Below the pieces are notes generated by a model. It worked only from the letters and a program-made list of their open reading frames with translations, searched no databases and had not been told where the DNA came from. 64,000 nucleotides of DNA. Origin: Planctobacterium marinum (GTDB lineage Bacteria > Pseudomonadota > Gammaproteobacteria > Enterobacterales > Alteromonadaceae). The number at the start of each line of letters is the position of its first letter. The stretch's first letter is position 1. Where the stretch lies: assembly GCF_036322805.1 (NCBI RefSeq), contig NZ_AP027272.1, positions 4,526,001-4,590,000 of the forward strand, read 5' to 3'. Shown in pieces: positions 1 to 7,935 of the stretch. The translations under genes and the position numbers were made by a program.

Positions 1-30
1 TCCAAATTCTATCTCAGATCATACCATTAC

Positions 31-106
31 GCGGGAATAGCTCAGCTGGTAGAGCACAACCTTGCCAAGGTTGGGGTCGCGAGTTCGAATCTCGTTTCCC
101 GCTCCA
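31..106 (+). tRNA. tRNA-Gly (anticodon GCC)
   Basis: The 76 bases fold as a cloverleaf. The acceptor arms GCGGGAA and TTCCCGC pair, the D arm carries AGCTCAGCTGGTAGAGC, and the anticodon stem CAACC/GGTTG encloses the loop TTGCCAA with anticodon GCC at 64-66. The T arm contains GTTCGAATC, and CCA is encoded at 104-106. It decodes GGC and GGT codons. The window starts 30 bases upstream, so its promoter or a possible tRNA cluster to the left cannot be seen. Confidence 0.97.
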
Positions 107-721
107 ATTTTCTCTGTAGTCTCCATAGCAAATAGTCGTGTAGGTAGAAATACATGTCGACAACAAGATTATTTTGTTCAATTATCCTTTGCTCTGAGAT
201 CCTCCTTTAGCTCTCACTATGTGTATTGTATCTCACCACCGAACTACAAACTCGTATAATTTAATTTACCCGATCGACATAAACACTCGACTCCTGACTG
301 AAAATTGCAGAAAATTGCAGAAAATTGACAAATAATTTGAAAAATTGACGTTTTGCATAATTATTTAAAGAAGATACTCACCACAATAGGTCACTCAGCA
401 CCATTTCAATGCAAGCTCTGCTCCTCATAGCCAATGCCGTAACACTCATCAACAGGACTTGAACCGCAATGGTGCAGAGGAATGACAGAAATGAATAACT
501 TTTCGGTATTCAACACTATAAGAAGAATAATTATTCGAATAAAGACGGGTTTGAGCAATATATATACTAAAAAGACACTTGATCCCGGCCTGATTAATGC
601 TGATTATCCTAAGATGAGATAAAATTTACTTATAAAAAAATAATAATAAATTGCCTCGGTTTAACAAAAACCAATGGCTGTTGTCTCGAAAAAAAACACA
701 ACACAAACTCAGGAGCACACA
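107..721. other. Intergenic region upstream of the TonB-dependent receptor
   Basis: No convincing gene is present in these 615 bases. A short tandem repeat, three copies of the 10-mer AAAATTGCAG (the last one diverging after AAAATTG), lies at about 301-327 and is followed by TTGACA at 325-330 and TTGACG at 345-350. These may belong to a promoter, but I find no well-spaced -10 box. The rest is AT-rich leader sequence for the receptor at 722. Confidence 0.5.
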
Positions 722-3700
722 ATGAAGAAATTTGCGTTGTCCCGGTTAAATACCGCCATTACGAGAGGGCTGTGTTACGGCTCTGTCGCCGCCTCGCTAG
801 CCATCGCGCCACAGGCATTCGCCCAAGAAGAAGAAACCACCGACGAAACTGCCAGCGTTGAGCGGGTTATGGTAACCGGTTCCCGCATTGCGCGTGACCC
901 GAACCTTGCCGCTAGCTCGCCTATTCAAGCTATTGAAGCTGAGGCGATCCGCCAGTCCGGTGAATTTTCAATCACCGATATCGTCAACGACGTACCGGCA
1001 CTATTTTCATCTACGGGTTCAGAAAACTCCAAAGACACTACCGGTTTCGCTGATGGTACTAACACCCTAAACTTACGTGGTTTAGGGTCGAATCGTACGT
1101 TAGTACTGGTAAACGGCAGACGCCACGTTGCTGGTGTAGAAGGCACGGGTGCCGTTGACGTTGGTTCCATCCCAATGCGCCTGATCAAAAGTGTTGAAGT
1201 ACTGACCGGTGGTTCATCCGCTATTTATGGTGCCGATGCAGTCACGGGTGTAGTTAACTTTATCCTCAACGACGAGTTCGAAGGCTTTGAATTTGATGCG
1301 CAGCAAGGTGTCTCCTCTGAAGGTGACGCCCAGCAAACACAGCTAGCCGCAACTTATGGTTTTAATTTTGACAACGACAAAGGTAACCTGGCCATTAGCG
1401 TAGAATACGCCAAAGATGAGGGTTTACGTGCGGGTGAACGCGACAATGGCTTGTGGATTGGTTCTGGTGATGATGGCGCCAACCCCCTGTTGCGTTTTCA
1501 ACAGGGTGATATCAACGGTAGCACCCCCAACTTCGCAGCCTTTTTCTCACCTGCCAATGATTTAGTGCCCTTTGGTTTGAACATTCCATCAATGGAAGAC
1601 TTTATCGCCGATTACACCGCCACTTACGGTGTAGCGCCTAACTTGACGTCGGCAGAGATGGCACTATTTAACCAGGCTGCTAACGCCTTTCCAAGAGCGG
1701 TATTACCGGGTTTCAACTTTGGTATAACTTCTGGTACAGGTATGATCATTGCGGGTAACCCTTATACTTTTGATGGTTTTGATCCCGGGGTAAACATCGA
1801 TCTTGACCGCAATGGTGTGCCAGATTGTTATGACTCCTTCACTGGTTATAACTCTTCATTTGGTAGCCAAGCGTTTGGCGTCATTGGTGGTTGTTGGTTT
1901 GCCGAAAATGATGGTTCTTATCGCCCTGTTCGCGATGGTCTCATCTCCAGCACACTAAACAGTTTTGGTGGAGACGGATCTACGGCGATTACTAACCCTC
2001 AAGACTACATTCTTATCCCGGAAGAAAAGGTCTCGGTAAATCTGATTGGTCACTACGACGTTACCGATGATATGCGCCTGACAGCTGAGCTGAAGTACGC
2101 TTATCAGGAAGTGGAAGATGTTACTCCGCCAACTTCTTTCTGGGATTTGCTATTCGGTGCACCAGACAACCCTTATCTACCTGAATTCATCCGCCCTGTT
2201 GCCCAACAAACAGGCGGTGTTGCCATCACTGTTGACCCAGTTTGGATTGGTGATGGACATCAGGTAAACGAGCGTGAAACCGTTCGTGCCGTGCTTGGTT
2301 TAAACGGCTTTTTGGACAACGGTTGGTCTTACGATCTGAGCTTGGTATGGGGCAAGTTCGAGCGTGAAATGACGTTGGAAGATAACGTGATCGTTGACAG
2401 GTTCTTTGCTGCAATCGATGCAGTTGGCGATGGTAATGGTGGCGTAACCTGTCGCGCCGAAGTAGATCCAAACACGCCACTTATCACCACACCATTTGAA
2501 TTACCTGCATTCGACCCTGGATACTATACCTTTACACCTGGTGCTGGCTCTTGTGTGCCGCTTAACATTTGGGCGGGAGCTTCTGGCGTAACACAAACAG
2601 CGCTGGATTGGGTAACCACAGATACCAAAGATTCCATCGAACTGGAGCAAACGGTTTTAACCGCCTCATTGGCTGGCGATCTGGATGACTGGTTTGAATT
2701 GCCTGCCGGCTCTATTGCCTTTGCATTAGGTGCGGAATACCGCGAAGAAAAATCAGAAGCTATCTTCGACGCGTGGCAGACGGGTGTGTTACCTGCAGGC
2801 TCTCCATTTGGTGAAGGTACTAACATTATTGACGTTTCAGGTAACGCTTCAACTATCTTTGACCCTGCAATACCGATTCGCAGCGAGACAGGTGAGTATG
2901 ATGTAACGGAAGCCTTTGTGGAGTTACAAATTCCATTACTGGAAGGTGTTACTATGGCTGAAGAGCTAACGCTTGAATTGGCTGCGCGTTTCTCAGATTA
3001 CTCTTCTATTGGCGACACCAGTACCTGGAAAGCCAATGTCATGTGGTCCCCTGTTGAAGATGTACGTGTAAGAACCAGCTTATCGCAGGCAGTTCGTGCG
3101 CCAAATATTACTGAACTGTTTGGCCCAACTACTGGTACCACCATTTCTAAAGACGATGATATCTGTGATGTGTCTGCCGCCAATACAAGCAATATCCAAA
3201 ATAACTGTGAGACACAATTGTTAGCTTTAGGTGTGGATGCTGCCGATATTCGTGATGCCAATGGCAACTATATCTGGGTGAACCCGCTAACTGCACGATT
3301 TAGCGGTACTACCAGTGGCAACCGAAACTTGACAGAAGAAACTGCTGACACCTTGACGGTAGGCTTCGTTTATACGCCAGAGTGGTTGGACGGTTTTGAC
3401 TTGAGCGTGGACTATTGGTCCATTGAAATTGAAGATGCCATCAACGAGGTTGATCCGGAGATCATCATTGAAAGCTGTTACGCTGGTGCGCAGTTGAATA
3501 ACCTGTTCTGTGACCTGTTCACTCGTAACAGTGCCAGCCAAAACGCTGCAGCTGCAGGTGGTTTGAACTTCCTTGCCAACCAACCCGTTAACTTCGCAAA
3601 ACGCGAAACCAGCGGTTATGACTTCTCTGTGGGTTATCGCTTCTCACTGGATGAACATGAGTTCGCTGTGAAATTCGCCGGTACAAAAGTTAATGAATTG

Positions 3701-4108
3701 AACGACTTTACCAATCCACTGGATTTAACAGAAGTTGACCCTGAGCTACACGAAGTAAATCGTCCAGAGTGGGCAGGCAACTTCTACGTTGACTACCAGG
3801 TGGGTGACTTGACGGTATCATGGCAAACCCAGTACATGGATGAACAAGGTCTGACGGGTATCGAGATAGAAGACATCTATGGCTACGGCTGTGAGGTGAC
3901 AAATAGCTGCACCTTCGGCCCAAGTGTCATTCAGGAAGAATCATTCATCCACGATATTAGCGGTACCTTCCAGATCAATGACGAATTCATGGTTTATGGT
4001 GGTATCAAAAATATCACGGAAGAAGACCCCTTCATAACTGACTTTGCTTTCCCTGCAAGTCCAAGAGGTCGTTTCTTCTACTTCGGTGTGAACTTCCGCA
4101 TGGATTAA
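722..4108 (+). CDS. TonB-dependent outer-membrane receptor
   Basis: This 1128-residue protein is an outer-membrane ligand-gated transporter powered by TonB-ExbBD. I chose ATG 722 because AGGAG lies 8 bases upstream and a clean signal peptide follows, ending AFA before QEEE; an in-frame ATG at 674 would add 16 polar residues. After the signal comes a TonB box-like stretch (VERVMVTGSR), then the plug domain with LNLRGLGSNRTLVLVNGRR and the motif GGSSAIYGADAVTGVVNF. A long beta-barrel ends with an aromatic-rich strand (FFYFGVNFRMD). The substrate cannot be read from the sequence, and no neighbouring enzyme points to one. A strong terminator follows directly, so it is probably monocistronic. Long receptors of this type are abundant in Alteromonadales and often import oligosaccharides, peptides or iron chelates. 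Confidence 0.93.
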   Translation: MKKFALSRLNTAITRGLCYGSVAASLAIAPQAFAQEEETTDETASVERVMVTGSRIARDPNLAASSPIQAIEAEAIRQSGEFSITDIVNDVPALFSSTGSENSKDTTGFADGTNTLNLRGLGSNRTLVLVNGRRHVAGVEGTGAVDVGSIPMRLIKSVEVLTGGSSAIYGADAVTGVVNFILNDEFEGFEFDAQQGVSSEGDAQQTQLAATYGFNFDNDKGNLAISVEYAKDEGLRAGERDNGLWIGSGDDGANPLLRFQQGDINGSTPNFAAFFSPANDLVPFGLNIPSMEDFIADYTATYGVAPNLTSAEMALFNQAANAFPRAVLPGFNFGITSGTGMIIAGNPYTFDGFDPGVNIDLDRNGVPDCYDSFTGYNSSFGSQAFGVIGGCWFAENDGSYRPVRDGLISSTLNSFGGDGSTAITNPQDYILIPEEKVSVNLIGHYDVTDDMRLTAELKYAYQEVEDVTPPTSFWDLLFGAPDNPYLPEFIRPVAQQTGGVAITVDPVWIGDGHQVNERETVRAVLGLNGFLDNGWSYDLSLVWGKFEREMTLEDNVIVDRFFAAIDAVGDGNGGVTCRAEVDPNTPLITTPFELPAFDPGYYTFTPGAGSCVPLNIWAGASGVTQTALDWVTTDTKDSIELEQTVLTASLAGDLDDWFELPAGSIAFALGAEYREEKSEAIFDAWQTGVLPAGSPFGEGTNIIDVSGNASTIFDPAIPIRSETGEYDVTEAFVELQIPLLEGVTMAEELTLELAARFSDYSSIGDTSTWKANVMWSPVEDVRVRTSLSQAVRAPNITELFGPTTGTTISKDDDICDVSAANTSNIQNNCETQLLALGVDAADIRDANGNYIWVNPLTARFSGTTSGNRNLTEETADTLTVGFVYTPEWLDGFDLSVDYWSIEIEDAINEVDPEIIIESCYAGAQLNNLFCDLFTRNSASQNAAAAGGLNFLANQPVNFAKRETSGYDFSVGYRFSLDEHEFAVKFAGTKVNELNDFTNPLDLTEVDPELHEVNRPEWAGNFYVDYQVGDLTVSWQTQYMDEQGLTGIEIEDIYGYGCEVTNSCTFGPSVIQEESFIHDISGTFQINDEFMVYGGIKNITEEDPFITDFAFPASPRGRFFYFGVNFRMD

Positions 4109-4140
4109 TCCCGCGCTAGTTCTTCGAGCGAAAGACAAAA

Positions 4141-4166
4141 ATCCCGGGCAAGCCCGGGATTTTTTA
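4141..4166 (+). terminator. Rho-independent terminator after the receptor gene
   Basis: The perfect stem ATCCCGGGC/GCCCGGGAT around a two-base spacer is followed by a run of six T. It lies 33 bases after the receptor stop codon and probably also limits transcription from the convergent lipoprotein gene. Confidence 0.9.
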
Positions 4167-4187
4167 TTGACTGAAAATTATCAGGGA

Positions 4188-4460
4188 TTATTTGCCATCG
4201 CCTGATGAACGGACATTCTTACCTGCCGCATTGCCATGATGCGCACGTTTTTGCATCCAGTCTTTAGATTTTTTCTCTGTATCTTCTCTTTGTTGGCGGG
4301 TAGTGCACACTTTCTCCGGTACATTCGAACCAGTGCGTCTCACCATTTTGCATTCGTAACCAATGTCGTCTTTAGCATCTGCATCGCTGCTGCTAACCTC
4401 TTGCGTGCTACTACAAGCCGCCAGCGCTGCTGTCAAAGCCAGTATAAAAACCTTTTTCAT
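4188..4460 (-). CDS. Small lipoprotein of unknown function
   Basis: This 90-residue protein has a short signal peptide with the lipobox LAAC at about residues 13-16, so Cys16 should be lipidated and the protein anchored in the envelope. The mature part is polar and charged, with two further cysteines (YECK and KVCT) that could form a disulfide, and a Lys/His-rich tail. ATG 4460 is preceded by GGGAG at good spacing. It is convergent with the receptor gene and lies between that gene and a receptor remnant. I do not recognise a named family for the mature part. Confidence 0.8.
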   Translation of the reverse strand: MKKVFILALTAALAACSSTQEVSSSDADAKDDIGYECKMVRRTGSNVPEKVCTTRQQREDTEKKSKDWMQKRAHHGNAAGKNVRSSGDGK

Positions 4461-4529
4461 GATCTTGCTCCCATCATTATCCCTCCTCCACCTTAGCGCG
4501 ACCGCATAAAATGTCTACAAGTAGTTGCG

Positions 4530-4733
4530 ATGGCTCGTTATGGTGAAGCCGTATTCATGGACGCAGTTTATCTGCACGATGTGAACTTTTCCTATCAGCT
4601 AACGGATGATGTGATGGTTTATGGCGGTATTAACAACCTCTCTGATGAGGAACCGTTTATAACCGCATACGCTACACCGGTTAGTGTGAGAGGACGTTAC
4701 TTCTTTATGGGTGTTAACGTAGTTCTGGAATAA
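4530..4733 (+). pseudogene. C-terminal remnant of a TonB-dependent receptor
   Basis: The 67 codons encode only the last barrel strands of a receptor. HDVNFSYQLTDDVMVYGGI, then NNLSDEEPFIT, then VRGRYFFMGVNVVLE line up with the C-terminus of the intact receptor just upstream (HDISGTFQINDEFMVYGGI..., EEDPFIT, RGRFFYFGVN). No ribosome-binding site or signal peptide is present, and the plug and most of the barrel are missing. It is best read as the tail of a deleted paralogue. The divergence shows that it is not a simple recent copy of the upstream gene. A terminator follows it, as expected for the original gene end. Confidence 0.75.
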
Positions 4734-4791
4734 ATGCAGTTAGAAAGCACACTTATATATCCCTCTAGAGTGAGGGTTATATAACTCATTC

Positions 4792-4827
4792 AAAGAGGCC
4801 CAATGTCCGCATAGGGCCTCTTTATTG
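4792..4827 (+). terminator. Rho-independent terminator after the receptor remnant
   Basis: The stem AAAGAGGCCC/GGGCCTCTTT is perfect, with an 11-base loop and a T-rich tail. A second weaker hairpin built on CCCTC/GAGGG lies just upstream at about 4755-4783. Confidence 0.85.
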
Positions 4828-4972
4828 TTTAGGCAATTATTTACGCACACAATTTATTCAAGTCACAACTTTTAATAATTTTTCTCAATTTTGATTCGGT
4901 ACAAGTAGTTATTTATTTACCACTGAGTAAATTTATGCATACTTTAAGGGAAATAATTGACACCCCTTTGAT

Positions 4973-5695
4973 ATGAAAATAAATTTAATCACTAGTATCC
5001 TTTTTTTAAGTTTGTTTCTTCCTTCCACACTTGTATTCGCTGAAGTAGAGTCGGTTTGTATAACGACCTACACAAACTCAGGTGCTGGTACTTACCCACA
5101 AAGATCTTGTTGGTTTGTGTGGGAGAATACGAGAAAAGAATTTTACAGTTTTGAAAGATTCATAAGAGGAAGGATTGAATTAGGCAGCATTTCGCGCAAT
5201 CCCAATATTGAAGATGCTGAAATTGAATTCGAAGATCTCTCTGAGTTTGAAAAATGTTTATTGTTGAATAACTCAAATCCCGCTAGTTGCATTCTAGGTG
5301 TTATAAATGATGTTTCGCCAAATGGCTGCTCGGGAGGTGCACCTCAATCATTTTCAATTGGGGGGGGGACTTCAGCTAACTTTGCACAAGATGCATGTAA
5401 TCCGCATGACGTATGCTATAACCAAATAGGGGTCAGCAAACTAAGGTGTGATTCTGAGTTTTATGGCAATCTACTAGCATCGTGTGAAGACGCCTTTGGG
5501 AGTTTTCAAACATATGATAGAAATGGAGTCCCAATCGTTAATTACAGAGCAGCTCTGTGCAAAGCGGTTGCAGATACGATGAAAGCAGGTATTGATTTTC
5601 CAATAGTATCTGAATTGTTCTTCACAAATGCGCAAAATAATAACATGTGTAACATTTGGAACGAGGCAATGGAAGAAAATAACTGTAGTGTATAA
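4973..5695 (+). CDS. Secreted phospholipase A2-like protein
   Basis: The 240-residue product starts with a signal peptide (hydrophobic residues 5-22, likely cleaved after VFA). The centre carries a phospholipase A2-type signature: NFAQDACNPHDVCY at 136-149 followed by CDSEFYGNL at 159-167. This gives the His145-Asp146 pair and a downstream Cys-Asp, as in the PLA2 fold where a His/Asp dyad hydrolyses the sn-2 ester of phospholipids. Many cysteines suggest a disulfide-stabilised exported enzyme. The first 110 residues match no domain I know. It leads a tightly packed AT-rich cassette: the next gene overlaps its stop codon. Whether it is a housekeeping lipase or an antagonistic toxin cannot be decided from the sequence. 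Confidence 0.72.
   Translation: MKINLITSILFLSLFLPSTLVFAEVESVCITTYTNSGAGTYPQRSCWFVWENTRKEFYSFERFIRGRIELGSISRNPNIEDAEIEFEDLSEFEKCLLLNNSNPASCILGVINDVSPNGCSGGAPQSFSIGGGTSANFAQDACNPHDVCYNQIGVSKLRCDSEFYGNLLASCEDAFGSFQTYDRNGVPIVNYRAALCKAVADTMKAGIDFPIVSELFFTNAQNNNMCNIWNEAMEENNCSV
5326..5361. repeat. Direct repeat, copy 1 (inside the phospholipase-like gene)
   Basis: Bases 5326-5357 are identical to 7643-7674 (32 bases, beginning CTGCTCGGGAGGTGCACC). One mismatch then allows the match to reach 36 bases. This copy encodes CSGGAPQSFS of the phospholipase-like protein, and the second copy lies after the cassette. Confidence 0.9.
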
Positions 5696-6080
5696 GAGTA
5701 AAAATAAGCTAGTTGCGTTCGTATCGATCGTCAGTGCTTTATTGTTGTTTGCGGTTATGCAAATACTTGACTTGCGCTTCGTAACACGCAGTGCACTTCT
5801 GGAACATGGCTATGTCACAATACCTTATGTGATTTGCGGCTTTGCTTTCTATCTTAATGACAGAAAGCTAAACCTTTTGCGTTGCTTGTTGGTGTTGTTT
5901 TTAATGTTCCCTTTCTGCTACATAGGCTTAGTCGTATACCAAGAGTTATTAGATTGGTTAGGAGGAGCACCTATAGGTCCAGTAATGTTCTTGCCTTTTA
6001 TTACTCTACTACTCTTGTGGGGACTTGCTGGGCTTCCTTATCATATTTTACTGAATCCAATCAAAAATAAATCACTATGA
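5688..6080 (+). CDS. Small multi-spanning membrane protein
   Basis: About 130 residues with four hydrophobic segments: LVAFVSIVSALLLFAVMQIL, then the stretches around TIPYVICGFAFYL, LLVLFLMFPFCYIGLVV and FLPFITLLLLWGLAGL. I placed the start at GTG 5688, which overlaps the stop of the phospholipase-like gene. An in-frame ATG at 5628 would give a 68-base overlap and a polar extension with no ribosome-binding site. The last codon overlaps the start of the next gene (ATGA at 6077-6080), so the three genes are likely translationally coupled. Its position behind a secreted lipase-like protein would suit an immunity or accessory factor, but that is inference; I do not recognise the family. Confidence 0.65.
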   Translation: MYKSKNKLVAFVSIVSALLLFAVMQILDLRFVTRSALLEHGYVTIPYVICGFAFYLNDRKLNLLRCLLVLFLMFPFCYIGLVVYQELLDWLGGAPIGPVMFLPFITLLLLWGLAGLPYHILLNPIKNKSL

Positions 6081-7621
6081 AATTCCCTTTTAAGAAGTTT
6101 TCTTTTCTTTTCAATATCTTGGTTATATCTGCGTTTGGTGAAGCTTCTGAAGCCCAACAGTTTTTGATTTGTGCAACCCCAAAATTTGCAGTGGTCGGGG
6201 TATCATACAGCCCTCATATTGCGAAACAAAAATCCACCGAATTAATTAAATCAAGCGTAATTTATCAAACTGAAAAAAATGATGAAACCCTACTTCAACA
6301 AGCTCTAAAGCAACAAAAAAGTATCAACTCAAACTACAATCATCCTCAAAAAAATGGGGCGAAGCGGCTTAATGCTCTCAATGTAATACAGAATGAAAGT
6401 CATGTTAATGACTCATTAAAGAATGACTTACAGGCCTTGTTAGTAAATCAAGAATTCAGCAAGATTCAAAAACTGCAGAACATAAACAAAAATGTTGTTA
6501 AATTAGTTATTTCTGAGTCAAAAAACTATGTTACTGAAAACCTTATTAGTTTCATTGCAGAAAACAATGCACAAGGCATTGAATTGTTAAAGATAGCTAT
6601 ACGGGCAGGTTGGAAAAAAACCGATTTAGAAAAGCTAATCAACCATATACCTGACTATGACAGCGAATGGTACTCACCTGTTACCGACGAAATCGAAAAC
6701 ATTCTCGTAACTGCTATTCAATCAGATAACATTGGTGCTCTTGAATTGTTTTTGCAGAAACAAATAAGTACAGAAGACGTTACAAAAGCAATAAATAGCT
6801 CTCTACTAGAAATGTCTAAAACAGCACCACCTCAAAAAATCTCAGCAATTGTTTCAGCGTTTACCCATTCGGGTTCAACTATATCTCCAAACGAAAATTT
6901 CACTTTCGTACATGGAGCGAAAGTGATAAACAATAATAATTCTAAATATAAGACTGAACAAAATAAGCGCTTGATTGATATCAAAGTCTTGCAAAAAGAC
7001 TGGCCGCACTTGGTATTTAACCCAAACAAAACCTGCGATAATGCAAGCAAGTTTATAAGTCCAACCGAATACAAAACTGTTAAATCAAAACACAATTTGA
7101 GTGAGGTTGAGGTGACAAACCTTTTCAAGGCTACGATTCCTAAGTCCCATATCCAATTATACATTGAGCTTCTAAGAATCAATCAATCTCACTTGAATGT
7201 GCAAGCAAATCCGATAGAAGTACCGTTTAGTGATCTGATGGCGGCGCTTGCTAGTGAACATTGGACTAAAGCAGAAAATCTATATGTAAATTGCAACTCA
7301 ATAAACTGTAAATATGCAATTATTAAGACTATTGTTGATATGAGCGCGATAAACTTTGAAAAGTTGATAATTAATCATGCCAAAAAGGACCACAGATTGA
7401 TTCATGACCTGTTGATTGCACGCTCAGAATACCTATTAGATTTATTGAGGAGTAATGGTATCGCTATTGATATTATCGATTCAAATGGGAAGGGCAGCCA
7501 ATTTTGGATTCTTAACTCGTCAATTGAAAACCTTGACCTGATCGCCAAATATAAGCTAAACAAGAATGAAGATAGCTTTGGGCTTCAAACTAATTCAATA
7601 TTGGCAGGTTACTTTCAATAA
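6077..7621 (+). CDS. Secreted protein of unknown function, third gene of the AT-rich cassette
   Basis: 514 residues with an N-terminal signal peptide (hydrophobic stretch FSFLFNILVISAF). The mature protein is rich in Lys, Asn, Ile and Ser. Parts such as IELLKIAIRAGW, ALELFLQKQIS and LLDLLRSNGIAIDIIDSNGKG recall degenerate ankyrin-like helical repeats, but the consensus is too weak to claim. Three cysteines lie near CNSINCKY. The start ATG sits in the ATGA overlap with the previous gene. Base composition is visibly AT-richer than in the flanking core genes, which suggests horizontal acquisition of the cassette. The stop codon lies inside the palindrome CAATAATTATTG that abuts the neighbouring transposase unit. 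Confidence 0.7.
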   Translation: MKFPFKKFSFLFNILVISAFGEASEAQQFLICATPKFAVVGVSYSPHIAKQKSTELIKSSVIYQTEKNDETLLQQALKQQKSINSNYNHPQKNGAKRLNALNVIQNESHVNDSLKNDLQALLVNQEFSKIQKLQNINKNVVKLVISESKNYVTENLISFIAENNAQGIELLKIAIRAGWKKTDLEKLINHIPDYDSEWYSPVTDEIENILVTAIQSDNIGALELFLQKQISTEDVTKAINSSLLEMSKTAPPQKISAIVSAFTHSGSTISPNENFTFVHGAKVINNNNSKYKTEQNKRLIDIKVLQKDWPHLVFNPNKTCDNASKFISPTEYKTVKSKHNLSEVEVTNLFKATIPKSHIQLYIELLRINQSHLNVQANPIEVPFSDLMAALASEHWTKAENLYVNCNSINCKYAIIKTIVDMSAINFEKLIINHAKKDHRLIHDLLIARSEYLLDLLRSNGIAIDIIDSNGKGSQFWILNSSIENLDLIAKYKLNKNEDSFGLQTNSILAGYFQ

Positions 7622-7642
7622 TTATTGAGACACCCATATTAA

Positions 7643-7678
7643 CTGCTCGGGAGGTGCACCTCAATCATTTTCAACTGG
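7643..7678. repeat. Direct repeat, copy 2 (remnant of a phospholipase-like gene)
   Basis: This is the second copy of the 32-36-base repeat. Read as codons it gives NCSGGAPQSFSTG, in the same reading as the phospholipase-like protein, and then runs into unrelated sequence. It looks like a scar of a second, now lost, related gene or of a rearrangement. Confidence 0.8.
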
Positions 7679-7935
7679 CAGTTATAGAGACAGCCATCTA
7701 AACAGAGACCAAAATAGGACATCCAACTTAACAGTTATTGCAGTTCTAATTTAGTGACTTGGTTAACGTTTCTGAACGTTTGTCATAGGGTAAGCCAAAA
7801 ATAGAATGTTTTAAGTTAAGTCTTCTCTTGATGATATGGATTCATTGACAAGAAGTGATAACCAAGCAGTTTTAAGCCGCGCGGCTTCCTTACCTTACAG
7901 TAATTTTGTTAATTTTTGACTAGTGTGGTATTGAA

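Noticed and set aside
62-259. Small open reading frame overlapping the tRNA-Gly
   Set aside because: It begins inside the tRNA gene, has no ribosome-binding site and has no protein-like features.
301-330. Tandem AAAATTGCAG repeat
   Set aside because: Only three 10-base copies with no spacers, in AT-rich leader DNA; not a CRISPR and too short for a functional claim.
2226-2480. Open reading frames antisense to the TonB-dependent receptor
   Set aside because: Composition follows the codon bias of the receptor gene on the other strand; no independent signal.
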